Assembly (NCBI RefSeq): GCF_009184905.1 | Contig: NZ_WESC01000004.1 | Coordinates: 62,001-126,000, forward strand | Length of the DNA stretch: 64,000 nt | Origin: Parvibaculum sedimenti | GTDB lineage: Bacteria > Pseudomonadota > Alphaproteobacteria > Parvibaculales > Parvibaculaceae | Direction: 5' to 3' | In this document: positions 46,099 to 56,899 of the stretch, in pieces | Layout: the number at the start of each line of letters is the position of its first letter | Numbering within the stretch: the first letter of the stretch is position 1 | Position numbers and translations under genes: made by a program | Notes under the pieces: model-generated | Database searches by the model: none | What the model saw: the letters and a program-made list of their open reading frames with translations, nothing else | Told to the model about the DNA's origin: nothing

Positions 46099-47386
46099 GC
46101 CGCGACTTTCGTGTGAGCTGAAGCCGGACGACGAGCGTCAGCACACCCGCCGCGACGAGCGCGATCGCAAGCGCGAGCATGCCCGCCGAATAGCTCTGCG
46201 TCGTGTCCTTCACCCAGCCGACAATGGAGGGGCCGACAAAGCCGCCGAGATTGCCGGTCGAGTTGATGAGGGCGATGCCGGCGGCGGCTGCCGTGCCGCC
46301 GAGAAAGGTCGGCGGCAGCGCCCAGAAGGGCACGATGGCGACATAGGTGCCGACGGCAGCAACGCCAAGGGAGAGGATGACGAGCGCGGGCGAGTGAAGA
46401 TAGGCGCCACCGATGAACCCCGCCGCGCCGATGAAGGACGCAATCGAGGTATGCCAGATGCGCTCCTGCGAGCGGTCCGACGACCAGCCCCAGAGCGGCA
46501 TGGCAATGGCGGCGACGACGTAAACGGCTGAAACGATCCAGCCGGTCTCATGATTGGTGAAGCCCATGCCCTTCACCATCTGCGGCAACCACAGGCTGAT
46601 GCCGTAGAGGCCGATGACGATGCCGAAATAGATCGCGGCCATCAGCAACACACGCGGATCGCGTAGCGCCGGCCAGAGCGTGTGATGCGCGTCGCTCGCA
46701 TGGCTTTCCTCGCGGTCGCGCTTGAGGCAGGCGGCGATGCGCGCCTTCTCGTCGTCGCTGAGCCAGCGCGCCTTCGCGGGACCGTCAGGCAGGAGCCAGA
46801 GCACCGCAATGCCGAGCAGCAGCGCGGGAACAGCCTCGAGGATAAACAGCCACTGCCATCCCTTGAGGCCGAGATGGCCGTCGAAACCAAGGAGATAGGC
46901 CGAGACCGGCGCGCCGATGACGCTCGCCAGCGGAATGGCGATGAAATAGGTGCCGTAGTATTTCGCGCGCAGATCCGCCGGGAACCAGTAGGTGAGGTAG
47001 AGGATCATGCCGGGCGCGAAGCCCGCTTCCGCCGCGCCGAGCAGGAAGCGCAGGGCGTAGAAACTCGTCTCGCTGCTGATGAAGGCCATGGCGCCGGAAA
47101 TGAGGCCCCATGTCAGCATGATGCGGCAGATCCAGAGCCGCGCGCCCACCTTCTCGATGACGACGTTGGAAGGAATTTCGAAAATAAAATAGCCGATGAA
47201 GAAAATGCCGACGCCCCAGCCGAAGACGGCAGGCGAAAACCCCAGATCGGCATTCATCGTGAGGGCGGCGAAGCCGACATTCACACGGTCGAGGAAGCTC
47301 ACCATGTAGAGAAGGATCATCAGCGGAATGATCCTTCGGCTCGCTCGCGCGAAAAGGCTGCGTTCCTCGGCGGTCAGTGTCGTCAT
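46091..47386 (-). CDS. MFS transporter, anion:cation symporter (phthalate/hexuronate permease-like) family
   Basis: This 431-residue protein from ATG 47386 (GGGGAGGGG site) has twelve helices. The ACS-family features are RIIPLMILLYMVSFLDRVNVGFA (part: LLYMVSFLDRVNVGFA) in helix 1, GFAPGMILYLTYWFP in helix 4-5 and LWLPQMVKGMGFTN in the second half. Members import organic acids such as phthalate, tartrate or hexuronates. The neighbouring thioesterase/DUF3237 pair suggests an aromatic-acid link, as inference. Confidence 0.9.
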   Translation of the reverse strand: MTTLTAEERSLFARASRRIIPLMILLYMVSFLDRVNVGFAALTMNADLGFSPAVFGWGVGIFFIGYFIFEIPSNVVIEKVGARLWICRIMLTWGLISGAMAFISSETSFYALRFLLGAAEAGFAPGMILYLTYWFPADLRAKYYGTYFIAIPLASVIGAPVSAYLLGFDGHLGLKGWQWLFILEAVPALLLGIAVLWLLPDGPAKARWLSDDEKARIAACLKRDREESHASDAHHTLWPALRDPRVLLMAAIYFGIVIGLYGISLWLPQMVKGMGFTNHETGWIVSAVYVVAAIAMPLWGWSSDRSQERIWHTSIASFIGAAGFIGGAYLHSPALVILSLGVAAVGTYVAIVPFWALPPTFLGGTAAAAGIALINSTGNLGGFVGPSIVGWVKDTTQSYSAGMLALAIALVAAGVLTLVVRLQLTRKSRPI

Positions 47387-47450
47387 GGGTTCCCCTCCCC
47401 GGTCTTTGGACGCGACCATAGGGGAGCGGACGCCGGGTGGGAAGTGGCGC

Positions 47451-48413
47451 CTAGGGCAGCTTTTTCAGGCCCTGAATGGCGGGCTTCGGCGCGCGCGCTT
47501 CGGTGAAGAGACCCCAGAAGGCTTCTTCGGGGTGGCTGCCCGCAACCGGGTTGAAGTCGCCCGTCCGCCAAGGTGCGTCGAAAGCGGCGAAGTAGGAAAA
47601 GGCATGGGCCTTCGAGGGCGGCATCTGGCGCTCCAACGCGCGCCAGAAGGCGGCCTGTTTCGCTTCGTCGTAGCCCATGTCGGCAGGACCGGTGGGCAGG
47701 CCCGTTTCCTTGATGAGGATGGGACCGCAGAAGGCCCCCGCCAGCTTGTCGACGATTTTCACGTCAAAGTCTGCCCAGTTCTCCGGGCCCGCCGTCTTGA
47801 ACCAGCTTTCGAAGATGGGATGGACGTTCACCAGCAGAAAATCGAGGCTATCGCGCGCATCACTCGCGTCGCTTCCGAGAAATTGCGCGAAGGGTTCGGA
47901 GACGGTGATCGGAAGGTCGGGCACGCGCTCGCGGGTGAGCTTCACATAGCGTGCGAGCTCAGCCCATGTTCCACGCTTGCCAAAGACGATTTCGTTGCCG
48001 AGCGAAAGACCGACGACAAGTTTCGGATAGCGGCGCGCGAGCGCCAGCGCATTGCGAAGCTCATCCGGATCGCCCGGCGTCCAGATGCCGATGATGACGG
48101 CCTTGTAGCCAAGCTCCTCGGCGATGCCGGGAATGAGCTCGCCGCCATCCCGCGCTGTATAGGTGATGAGGCCGTCGAAATAGGGACGCAACGCCTTGAG
48201 ATCGGCGCGGATGCTCTCGGCATTGGCTGGCTTCACCTCGCCCTCGACGACCTTCAGCGAAGTCGGCGTGTAGGTGACGAAGCGATCCTTCGCCATCGCG
48301 GCTTCGAGCCGATGCAAGGCGGGCGCGGCTTTCGCGCGCGGCTCGCAAGGCTCTGCGGCAAAGCCGGCGCTTGAAACGAAAGACAGAATGATGACGGCGA
48401 TAAGTGTGCGCAT
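47451..48413 (-). CDS. Exported glycoside hydrolase, GH17-like (exo-beta-1,3-glucanase type)
   Basis: This 320-residue protein has a signal peptide (TLIAVIILSFVSSAGFAAEP). The TIM-barrel has the family pattern FVTYTPTSLKVVEGE, GIWTPGDPDELRNAL, VVGLSLGNEIVFGKR (acid/base Glu in GNE) and PILIKETGLPTGP (nucleophile Glu). GH17-like bacterial proteins act on beta-1,3-glucans, for example in cyclic glucan or envelope polysaccharide turnover. It lies 65 bases from the MFS start and 44 from the EamA gene, all on the minus strand. Confidence 0.82.
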   Translation of the reverse strand: MRTLIAVIILSFVSSAGFAAEPCEPRAKAAPALHRLEAAMAKDRFVTYTPTSLKVVEGEVKPANAESIRADLKALRPYFDGLITYTARDGGELIPGIAEELGYKAVIIGIWTPGDPDELRNALALARRYPKLVVGLSLGNEIVFGKRGTWAELARYVKLTRERVPDLPITVSEPFAQFLGSDASDARDSLDFLLVNVHPIFESWFKTAGPENWADFDVKIVDKLAGAFCGPILIKETGLPTGPADMGYDEAKQAAFWRALERQMPPSKAHAFSYFAAFDAPWRTGDFNPVAGSHPEEAFWGLFTEARAPKPAIQGLKKLP

Positions 48414-48457
48414 GGGCGAAAGCCTATGCCAGCGCGGACCGGAAGAACAGGGGGCTT

Positions 48458-48886
48458 TCAGAGCGCGACGAGAACGGCGCCAAGGCCGATCAGCGCGACG
48501 CCGAACCAGCCGGTGAAAGACAGTTTCTCGCCGAGGAAGATCGCGCCGAAAATTGCGACCATGACGACCGAGAGCTTGTCGATGGGAGCGACCTGCGCCG
48601 CCTGACCGATCTTCAAGGCGCGGAAATAACAGATCCAGGAGCCGCCCGTCGCGAGGCCCGACAGGATAAGAAAGACCCATGTGCGGGCCGAGATCGCATC
48701 CGGCTTTTTCAGCTCGCCGATGGCGGCGAGGATCAGCGTCAACGTCACCAGAATGACGACGGTGCGGATCAGCGTCGCCAGATCGGAATTGATGTTCTCG
48801 ACGCCGACCTTGGCGAAAATCGCCGTCAGCGCAGCGAAGCAGGCGGAGAGGAAGGCCCAGAAGATCCATGAGGTGGAGAGGTTCAT
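48458..48886 (-). CDS. EamA-type small membrane transporter
   Basis: About 142 residues with four to five hydrophobic segments (WIFWAFLSACFAALTAIFAKVG, seen as FLSACFAALTAIFAKVGVE; LIRTVVILVTLTLILAAIG; VFLILSGLATGGSWICYFRAL; VVMVAIFGAIFLGEKLSF; GVALIGLGAVLVAL). This is one EamA repeat, as in half-size drug/metabolite exporters that dimerise. ATG 48886 is preferred; in-frame ATGs at 48895 and 48901 are possible. The substrate is unknown. Confidence 0.85.
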   Translation of the reverse strand: MNLSTSWIFWAFLSACFAALTAIFAKVGVENINSDLATLIRTVVILVTLTLILAAIGELKKPDAISARTWVFLILSGLATGGSWICYFRALKIGQAAQVAPIDKLSVVMVAIFGAIFLGEKLSFTGWFGVALIGLGAVLVAL

Positions 48887-48907
48887 ATCCGTCATCCTCA
48901 ATCCGTC

Positions 48908-48929
48908 ATGGCCCGATTATTCGGGCCAT
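48908..48929. repeat. REP-like palindrome
   Basis: ATGGCCCGA-TTAT-TCGGGCCAT, a 9-bp perfect stem preceded by GTC. It is one member of a family of GTCATxCCCGG-type hairpins found only in the right part of the window. Confidence 0.8.
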
Positions 48930-48957
48930 CTGCGTCTTCTTCCCGCGTCAGGCACTC

Positions 48958-49000
48958 AAGACATGTCATGCCCCGGACGAGCCGGGGCATGACATGTCTT
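48958..49000. repeat. 19-bp perfect hairpin (REP-like core, extended)
   Basis: AAGACATGTCATGCCCCGG (48958-48976), loop ACGAG, then its exact complement (48982-49000). The core GTCATGCCCCGG belongs to the same palindrome family as its neighbours, but the arms extend seven bases further. It lies just beyond the nrdB stop and has no T tail. Confidence 0.88.
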
Positions 49001-49017
49001 TAATACAGCGCAGGTCC

Positions 49018-49977
49018 TCAGTCGAACGCTTCGTCCCAGGTGCCCTTGGTCGAGGCCTTGGAATATTCCGTCGCGCGGTTCTCGAAGAAGTTCGCATGCT
49101 CGATGCCGTTCAGCATCTCGTCCATCCATGGCAGCGGGTTCTTGTCCGTGCGGTAGATGGCCTGCAGGTTGAGCTGCGTCAGGCGACGGTCGGCGATATA
49201 GCGGATGTAGCTCTTCACTTCGGCGGCGGTGAGGCCCTCAATAGCGCCCATCTCGAAGGCGAGGTCGATGAAGGCGTCCTCGTGATGGATGATCGTTTCG
49301 CAGGCCTTGTAGATGTCGCGTTGCAGCCCCTCGTTCCAGACTTCCGGGTTTTCCTCGACGAAGGTGCGGAAGAGCTTGATCGCCGAATTGGTGTGCAGCG
49401 ACTCGTCGCGCACCGACCATGTGATGATCTGGCCCATCCCCTTCATCTTGTTGAAGCGCGGGAAGTTCATCAGGATCGCGAAGGAGGCGAAAAGCTGCAC
49501 GCCTTCGGTGAAGGCGCCGAAGACGGCCAGCGTCTTGGCGATGTCTTCCTTCGTATCGACGCCCCATTCCTGCATGTAGTCGTACTTGTCCTTCATCTGC
49601 TTGTATTTCAGGAAGGCTTCGTACTCGGATTCCGGCATGCCGATCGTGTCGAGAAGATGGCTATAGGCCGAGATGTGGATCGTCTCCATGTTGGAGAACG
49701 CGGCCAGCATCATCTGCACTTCGGTCGGCTTGAAGACGCGCGAATAATGCTTCATGTAGCAATTGTTCACTTCGACGTCGGCCTGAACGAAGAAGCGGAA
49801 AATCTGCGTGAGAAGATTGCGCTCACCATCAGTGAGCTTCTTCGCCCAGTCCTTCACATCGTCCGCCAGCGGAACTTCCTCCGGCAGCCAATGGATACGC
49901 TGCTGCGTCAGCCATGCCTCATAGGCCCAGGGATAGCGGAAGGGCTTGTAGACGTGGCGTTCTTCGAGCAGCGACAT
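49018..49977 (-). CDS. nrdB: Class I ribonucleotide reductase, beta subunit
   Basis: This 319-residue subunit provides the metal/tyrosyl radical for ribonucleotide reduction. Metal ligands are visible in FVQADVEVNN (Asp), FSNMETIHISAYSHLL (Glu, His and the radical Tyr) and VRDESLHTN (Glu, His). The start is ATG 49977 (MSLLEERHVYKPFRYPWAY) with AGGGAG upstream. No ATP-cone is fused at the N-terminus. It follows nrdA on the same strand after a 160-base gap that holds two palindromic repeats. Confidence 0.96.
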   Translation of the reverse strand: MSLLEERHVYKPFRYPWAYEAWLTQQRIHWLPEEVPLADDVKDWAKKLTDGERNLLTQIFRFFVQADVEVNNCYMKHYSRVFKPTEVQMMLAAFSNMETIHISAYSHLLDTIGMPESEYEAFLKYKQMKDKYDYMQEWGVDTKEDIAKTLAVFGAFTEGVQLFASFAILMNFPRFNKMKGMGQIITWSVRDESLHTNSAIKLFRTFVEENPEVWNEGLQRDIYKACETIIHHEDAFIDLAFEMGAIEGLTAAEVKSYIRYIADRRLTQLNLQAIYRTDKNPLPWMDEMLNGIEHANFFENRATEYSKASTKGTWDEAFD

Positions 49978-50007
49978 GGGCTTGGCTCCCTCTTCACTCT
50001 GTTCGTC

Positions 50008-50085
50008 ATGCCCGGACTTGATCCGGGCATCCAGGCAGGAGGCTCCACGCCTCGGGCTCTGGATTGCCGTGTCGAGCCCGGCAAT
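50008..50085. repeat. Pair of REP-like palindromes between nrdA and nrdB
   Basis: Two hairpins: ATGCCCGGA-CTTGA-TCCGGGCAT (50008-50030) and ATTGCCG...CGGCAAT (50063-50085), both with the GTCAT-type flank of the local repeat family. As transcribed hairpins between the two subunit genes they could affect mRNA processing or the relative amount of NrdB. Confidence 0.8.
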
Positions 50086-50137
50086 GACGCAATATTTCAA
50101 TGAAACGCTTTGTACTCGACGTAAACGCCCCCCTGCC

Positions 50138-52129
50138 TCACTGGCAGGCGAGGCATTCGTCGTATTCGACTGTTTCGCGGCGGGCTTCCGTCGCGACCTG
50201 ATCGAGCGTCTTCACGTCGAGCTTCTTCGCCGGGACGAGGCTCACGACTTCGGCCTTTTCGGCGCGCTGGATCGAGAGCGAGCGGCAGTAATAGAGGCTC
50301 TTCACGCCCTTCTTCCAGGCCTGAAGGTGAAGCTGGTGCAGGTCGCGCTTGTGAACGTCAGCCGCGAGGAAGAGGTTCACCGACTGCGCCTGATCGATGA
50401 AGGCCGCGCGGTCGCCCGCATGCTCGATCACCCAGCGCTGGTCGAGTTCGAAGGCGGTCTTGAAGACGTCCTTCTCTTCGTCCGACAGGAAGTCGAGATG
50501 CTGCACGGAACCGCCATTGGTGACGATGGAGGACCATACGTCATCCGTGTTCTGGCCCTTCTCTTCGAGCAGCTTCGTCAGGTGACGGTTGCGGACATTG
50601 AAGGAGCCCGAAAGCGTCTTGTGCGTGAAGCTGTTGGCCGCGATCGGCTCGATGCCCGGCGAAGTGCCGCCGGTGATGATCGAGATCGAGGCGGTCGGCG
50701 CGATCGCCGTCTTGTTCGAGAAGCGCTCATTGAAGCCGTAATCCGCCGCATCCGGGCAGGCACCGCGTTCTTCGGCGAGCTTCTTCGAGGCGGCATCCAC
50801 CTGCGTCTTGATGTGCTGGAACATGCGCTTGTTCCAGACCTTCGCCATCACGCCCTCGAAGGGGATCATGTTGGCCTGCAGGAAGGAGTGGAAGCCCATG
50901 ATGCCGAGGCCAACCGAACGCTCGCGCGCAGCGGCATATTTCGCCCGCGCCATTTCGTCGGGCGCGCGGTCGATGAAGTCCTGCAGCACGTTGTCGAGGA
51001 AACGCATCGCGTCCTCGATGAAGTCCGGATGATCCTGCCACTCGAAGAAGGTTTCAAAATTGAGCGAGGAAAGGCAGCAGACGGCGGTGCGCTGCTTGCC
51101 GAGATGGTCGATGCCGGTGGGCAGCGTGATTTCGGCGCAGAGATTCGAGGTCTTCACCTCGAGGCCGGCGAGCTTGTGATGCTCGGGCCGCGCATTGTTC
51201 ACGGTGTCCTTGAAGATGATGTAGGGCTCGCCCGTCTCGATGCGCGAGGTGAGCATGCGGATCCAGAGCGAACGCGCCGAGACCGTCTTCTGAACCGAAC
51301 GATTCTTGGGGCTCTTCAGTTCCCAGTCGCCATCGGCCTCGACGGCACGCATGAAGGCGTCGGAAACGAGGATGCCGTGATGCAGGTTGAGCGCCTTGCG
51401 GTTTGGATCGCCACCCGTGGGGCGGCGGATTTCCATGAACTCTTCGATTTCCGGGTGATCGACCGGGAGATAGACGGCAGCCGAACCGCGGCGGAGCGAC
51501 CCCTGGCTGATCGCCAGCGTCAGCGAGTCCATGACGCGGATGAAGGGGATGATGCCGGAGGTCTTGCCATTGCCATGCACCGTCTCGCCGATGGAGCGCA
51601 GATTGCCCCAATAGGAGCCGATGCCGCCGCCTTTGGCCGCGAGCCAGACATTCTCGTTCCAGAGACCGACAATGCCTTCGAGGCTGTCGGACGCTTCATT
51701 GAGGAAGCAGGAGATGGGCAGGCCGCGCTGTGTGCCGCCATTGGAGAGGACGGGCGTCGCGGGCATGAACCAGAGCTTGGAGATGTAGTCGTACAGGCGC
51801 TGAGCATGGGCCTCGTCGTCGGCGTAATAGGACGCGACGCGGGCAAACAGGTCCTGGAAGGACTCCCCGGGCATCAGATAGCGGTCGCGGAGCGTCGCCT
51901 TGCCGAATTCGGTCAACAGCGCGTCGCGGCCATGATCGAGCTTTACCCGATAGCCATGCGCATGCTGCACGGCCTGATCCATCTCGCCGAAGGGCATTTC
52001 GGGTTCGAGGAGGTCGGCGCGCGGACGCCGCGCCTCACCACGCTTTGGCGCAAGTTCGCCCGTGATGAGTCCGGAGAGCGCAGCCTCGATCTCGTTCGTA
52101 TCGACAGCCTTCGACGTATCGTTCAGCAT
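50138..52129 (-). CDS. nrdA: Class I ribonucleotide reductase, alpha (catalytic) subunit
   Basis: This 663-residue subunit reduces ribonucleoside diphosphates. The active-site elements are LPISCFLNEASDSLEGI (redox Cys), SNLCAEITLPT (Asn-x-Cys-x-Glu triad), AVCCLSSLNFETF (second redox Cys) and a C-terminal CLACQ that relays electrons from thioredoxin. The specificity region and PTASISIITGGTSPGIEP match NrdA. The N-terminal about 60 residues show no ATP-cone, so overall-activity control by dATP may be missing. ATG 52129 with AGGGGA was chosen. Possible NrdR boxes lie upstream. Confidence 0.96.
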   Translation of the reverse strand: MLNDTSKAVDTNEIEAALSGLITGELAPKRGEARRPRADLLEPEMPFGEMDQAVQHAHGYRVKLDHGRDALLTEFGKATLRDRYLMPGESFQDLFARVASYYADDEAHAQRLYDYISKLWFMPATPVLSNGGTQRGLPISCFLNEASDSLEGIVGLWNENVWLAAKGGGIGSYWGNLRSIGETVHGNGKTSGIIPFIRVMDSLTLAISQGSLRRGSAAVYLPVDHPEIEEFMEIRRPTGGDPNRKALNLHHGILVSDAFMRAVEADGDWELKSPKNRSVQKTVSARSLWIRMLTSRIETGEPYIIFKDTVNNARPEHHKLAGLEVKTSNLCAEITLPTGIDHLGKQRTAVCCLSSLNFETFFEWQDHPDFIEDAMRFLDNVLQDFIDRAPDEMARAKYAAARERSVGLGIMGFHSFLQANMIPFEGVMAKVWNKRMFQHIKTQVDAASKKLAEERGACPDAADYGFNERFSNKTAIAPTASISIITGGTSPGIEPIAANSFTHKTLSGSFNVRNRHLTKLLEEKGQNTDDVWSSIVTNGGSVQHLDFLSDEEKDVFKTAFELDQRWVIEHAGDRAAFIDQAQSVNLFLAADVHKRDLHQLHLQAWKKGVKSLYYCRSLSIQRAEKAEVVSLVPAKKLDVKTLDQVATEARRETVEYDECLACQ

Positions 52130-52272
52130 TGGATTCCCCTTCAGCCCCATTCGCACTCACCTCCGCCGCCACGGAAAAGCGCGACACATCCCGCCGGCGA
52201 AGACATAAATCTTCACCGTTCATCTGCCCGAACCGTGGGCAGAACCCAGATTTCGATGATTGCGCCGGCTTC

Positions 52273-52319
52273 TGCTCTATCTAGTGCTTCGCCGAAGCGC
52301 GACGCGTCCAGATATAGTA
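52273..52319 (-). promoter_or_regulatory. Possible pair of NrdR boxes upstream of nrdA
   Basis: Two AT-rich half-palindromes, TGCTCTATCTAGTG (52273-52286) and TCCAGATATAGTA (around 52307-52319), resemble the NrdR box CACTATATATAGTG at 10 and 9 of 14 positions by my alignment. The centres are about 33 bases apart, near the three-turn spacing usual for NrdR. The rest of the 390-base gap between nrdA and the iminopeptidase gene shows nothing I can name. Confidence 0.4.
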
Positions 52320-52521
52320 GCTCAGCTTTGATTCTCGTCAACGACTTGTGTCAGCCGGACGACAAAAAAGTAGTTAACATCTCGCAGACAGACGCAGCGT
52401 CCGGGCGAAAAGTTAAGGCTTATCAAGAGTTTGATTCCGGTTGACGGGGCCCGGCCCAAGGGGCCGAATGCCCGGACGGATTCCGGACCAATTTGCCAGT
52501 AGCGAAAACGCAGGATTCTAC

Positions 52522-53487
52522 ATGTTCGACACCGCCGCACGACGGACGCTTTACCCCGAAATCGAGCCCTACAAGACGGGCTATCTCAAGGTCTCGGATC
52601 TCCACACGATCTACTTCGAAGAGTGCGGAAACCCTGAAGGCAAGCCCGTCATCATCATTCATGGCGGGCCGGGCGGCGGCTCGAACCCGACCATGCGGCG
52701 GACCCACGACCCCAAGGCCTACCGAATCGTCCTCTTCGACCAGCGCGGCAGCGGCAAGTCGACGCCGCATGCTGAGCTGCGCGAGAACACGACATGGGAT
52801 CTCGTCGCGGACATGGAGCGGCTGCGGGAGCATCTCAAGATCGAGCGCTGGCAGCTTTGCGGCGGCTCATGGGGCTCGACACTGGCACTTGCCTATGCCG
52901 AGACTCACCCCGCCCGCGTCACCGAGATCATCATGCGCGGCATCTTCACGCTCCGGAAACGCGAGCTTCACTGGTTCTATCAGGAAGGAACGGACGCGCT
53001 CTTCCCCGACGCCTGGGAGCATTTCATCGCACCGATCCCGGAGGCGGAGCGCGCCAACCTCATGGCCGCCTATTACAAGCGGCTGACCGGCGACAACGAG
53101 GCCGAAAAGCTCGCCTGCGCCAGGGCATGGAGCACGTGGGAGGGGACGACGCTGTCGCTGCTCCCCGATGCCGAGCGCGTATCGCGTTTTTCCGACGGGC
53201 ACTTCGCCATCGCCTTCGCGCGAATCGAGTGCCACTACTTCATGAACGAAGGCTTCTTCCGCCCACAGGACCAGCTCATCCGGAACGCGCATCTCCTGAA
53301 GGGCATTCCGGGCGTGATCGCGCAAGGCCGCTACGATGTGGTGACGCCGATGTTCACGGCCTGGGAACTCGCCAAGGCCTGGCCCGACGTGGAATTGAAC
53401 ATCATTCCGGATGCCGGGCACACGGCAACGGAGCCGGGTATCGTCGATGTGATGGTGCGCGCGAGCGACCGCTTCGCTAAGGTATGA
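52522..53487 (+). CDS. pip: Proline iminopeptidase
   Basis: This 321-residue alpha/beta-hydrolase removes N-terminal proline from peptides. The start MFDTAARRTLYPEIEPYKTG fits the family N-terminus (RTLYPxIEPY), with AGGA upstream. HGGPGGGSNP is the oxyanion segment, FDQRGSGKSTPH follows, the nucleophile Ser is in CGGSWGSTLALAYAETHP, Asp in VIAQGRYDVVTP, and His in IPDAGHTATEPG. The neighbouring gene overlaps its stop by four bases. Confidence 0.94.
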   Translation: MFDTAARRTLYPEIEPYKTGYLKVSDLHTIYFEECGNPEGKPVIIIHGGPGGGSNPTMRRTHDPKAYRIVLFDQRGSGKSTPHAELRENTTWDLVADMERLREHLKIERWQLCGGSWGSTLALAYAETHPARVTEIIMRGIFTLRKRELHWFYQEGTDALFPDAWEHFIAPIPEAERANLMAAYYKRLTGDNEAEKLACARAWSTWEGTTLSLLPDAERVSRFSDGHFAIAFARIECHYFMNEGFFRPQDQLIRNAHLLKGIPGVIAQGRYDVVTPMFTAWELAKAWPDVELNIIPDAGHTATEPGIVDVMVRASDRFAKV

Positions 53488-54326
53488 CGTCTCCCGCGAA
53501 GAAGTTCCCCATGCGTATCCTCTTTCTCGTCAACGACACCATGTCGCCGCCCGGCGTACTGCTTGAAGAAGCACGCGCCAGAGGAGCCGATTGCGACGTC
53601 CGGCTCATCCATTACGGCTTCGGCGATCCTTCGCTGCCGCTCGACGAGGTGCCGGAAGGGCATGAGGCGCACGACGCGCTCGTCATCATGGGCGGGCCGA
53701 TGGGCGTCTATGAGGCCGATAAATATCCCTTCATCGACAAGACCAAAGCTCTCATCTGCAGCTTCCATGAAGCAGACAAATCGGTGATGGGTGTCTGCCT
53801 CGGCTCGCAACTGGTCGCTTCCGCCTTCGGCGGCAATGTCTACAAGATGAAGGATTTCGACGAGTTCGGATTCCTGCCCCAGACATGGCTTGACGCCGCG
53901 ACGGAAGACGCACTGCTCCATGACGCGGAGCCGGAACTTCCGATCGTTCAGTGGCATCACGACACGTTCGATCTACCCGACGGCGCGGTGCAGCTATCGA
54001 CGCGGCCGATCTGCCGCAACCAGTCGTTCCGCATCGGCAACAAGACCTACGCGTTCCAGTTTCATCTGGAACTCACGCGCGAGACGCTCGAAGAGTGGAT
54101 GGCCCAGAGGGCGACCTACACAGGCGTGGAGCTTGCCGAGATCGAGGCCGCGATCGGACCGATCGAAGCTGTGCTCGACCCGCAGCAAGCCTTCGCGCGG
54201 CGCGTCATGGCGAGGTGGATGGGGCTCCAGGCCCCTCCTACCGCCGCCTCAGAAATTCACGCGACGGGTCAGGGCGCCATCGACCACCATGTTGATGCCG
54301 GTGGTGAAGGAGGAGGCGGGGCTTGA
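53484..54326 (+). CDS. Class I glutamine amidotransferase-like protein
   Basis: This 280-residue protein has the GATase-1 nucleophile in GVCLGSQLVASAFGG (Cys near residue 95) and the His-Glu pair in YAFQFHLELT. Such stand-alone domains hydrolyse glutamine or gamma-glutamyl compounds. It overlaps pip by four bases. The last about 30 residues (after RRVMARWMGLQ, the usual family end) are Gly/His-rich and antisense to the SDR gene, suggesting loss of an original stop and read-through. Confidence 0.86.
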   Translation: MTSPAKKFPMRILFLVNDTMSPPGVLLEEARARGADCDVRLIHYGFGDPSLPLDEVPEGHEAHDALVIMGGPMGVYEADKYPFIDKTKALICSFHEADKSVMGVCLGSQLVASAFGGNVYKMKDFDEFGFLPQTWLDAATEDALLHDAEPELPIVQWHHDTFDLPDGAVQLSTRPICRNQSFRIGNKTYAFQFHLELTRETLEEWMAQRATYTGVELAEIEAAIGPIEAVLDPQQAFARRVMARWMGLQAPPTAASEIHATGQGAIDHHVDAGGEGGGGA

Positions 54327-55019
54327 AAGGAAGACGGTCGCATTCGCGATGTCCTGCGGGGTCGCCATGCGGCCTGTGAGGTTGCGATCCATCGCGCCCT
54401 TGAAGACGTCGGGCATGTGCTGCTCGATCATGTCCCAGACGCCGCCCTTGAAATAGACCGTACCCGGAGAAACGGTGTTGACGCGGACATGTTTCGGCGC
54501 CTTTTCCCGGGCAAGACCCTTGGCGAGATGGATCTGCGCCGCCTTCATCGCACCGTAGGAATTGGGGGCGTCGGTCTCGGCGGCGGAGATCGACGAGATG
54601 ATGACGATCGATGCGTCGCCATTTTTCTCGGCCGCCTTTTCGAGAAACGGCATGGCCGCTTCGCTGGCGCGCACGGCACCGAGAACGTCGATCTCGAAGC
54701 CCGCCTTCCACGCCGCTTCCGTGTTGCCATTCTGAAGCGCCGAGGCGTTGGAAACGAGAATATCGATACCGCCGAGAAGCTGGCCCGCCTCGGCGATCCA
54801 CGCCTTGAAAGTCTCGCCGTCGGCGATGTCGACCACGCCGCCAAAGGCCTTCACGCCCTTCTTTTGCAACGCCTCGACCGTTTCGTTCACCTGAAGCTGG
54901 TTGCGCGCGCAGATGGCGACATCGGCGCCTTCCGCCGCCAGCGTTTCGGCGATGGCCCGGCCGATGCCGCGCGTCGCGCCGGTGACAATGGCCTTCTTGC
55001 CCTTGAGATGCAGATCCAT
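54249..55019 (-). CDS. SDR-family oxidoreductase
   Basis: This 256-residue short-chain dehydrogenase has VTGATRGIGRAIAETLAAEG (cofactor loop, residues 12-31), CARN suggesting NADP(H), VSNASALQNG, the catalytic Ser in IISSISAAET, Tyr/Lys in SYGAMKAAQ, and PGTVYFKGGV. The substrate is unknown; the nearby acyl-CoA genes make a lipid substrate possible. It is convergent with, and overlaps by 78 bases, the amidotransferase gene. Confidence 0.9.
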   Translation of the reverse strand: MDLHLKGKKAIVTGATRGIGRAIAETLAAEGADVAICARNQLQVNETVEALQKKGVKAFGGVVDIADGETFKAWIAEAGQLLGGIDILVSNASALQNGNTEAAWKAGFEIDVLGAVRASEAAMPFLEKAAEKNGDASIVIISSISAAETDAPNSYGAMKAAQIHLAKGLAREKAPKHVRVNTVSPGTVYFKGGVWDMIEQHMPDVFKGAMDRNLTGRMATPQDIANATVFLSSPASSFTTGINMVVDGALTRRVNF

Positions 55020-55084
55020 GGTTCTCTCCCCTGAATTTTGCTTTGGTAGGAGTGTAGGCAGTTATTCCGCCAGCGCCAGAAGCA

Positions 55085-56899
<1,815 letters not shown>

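Noticed and set aside
49976-52444. 822-codon open frame on the plus strand
   Set aside because: Antisense of nrdA, which has all catalytic residues on the minus strand; long shadows are expected at this GC content.
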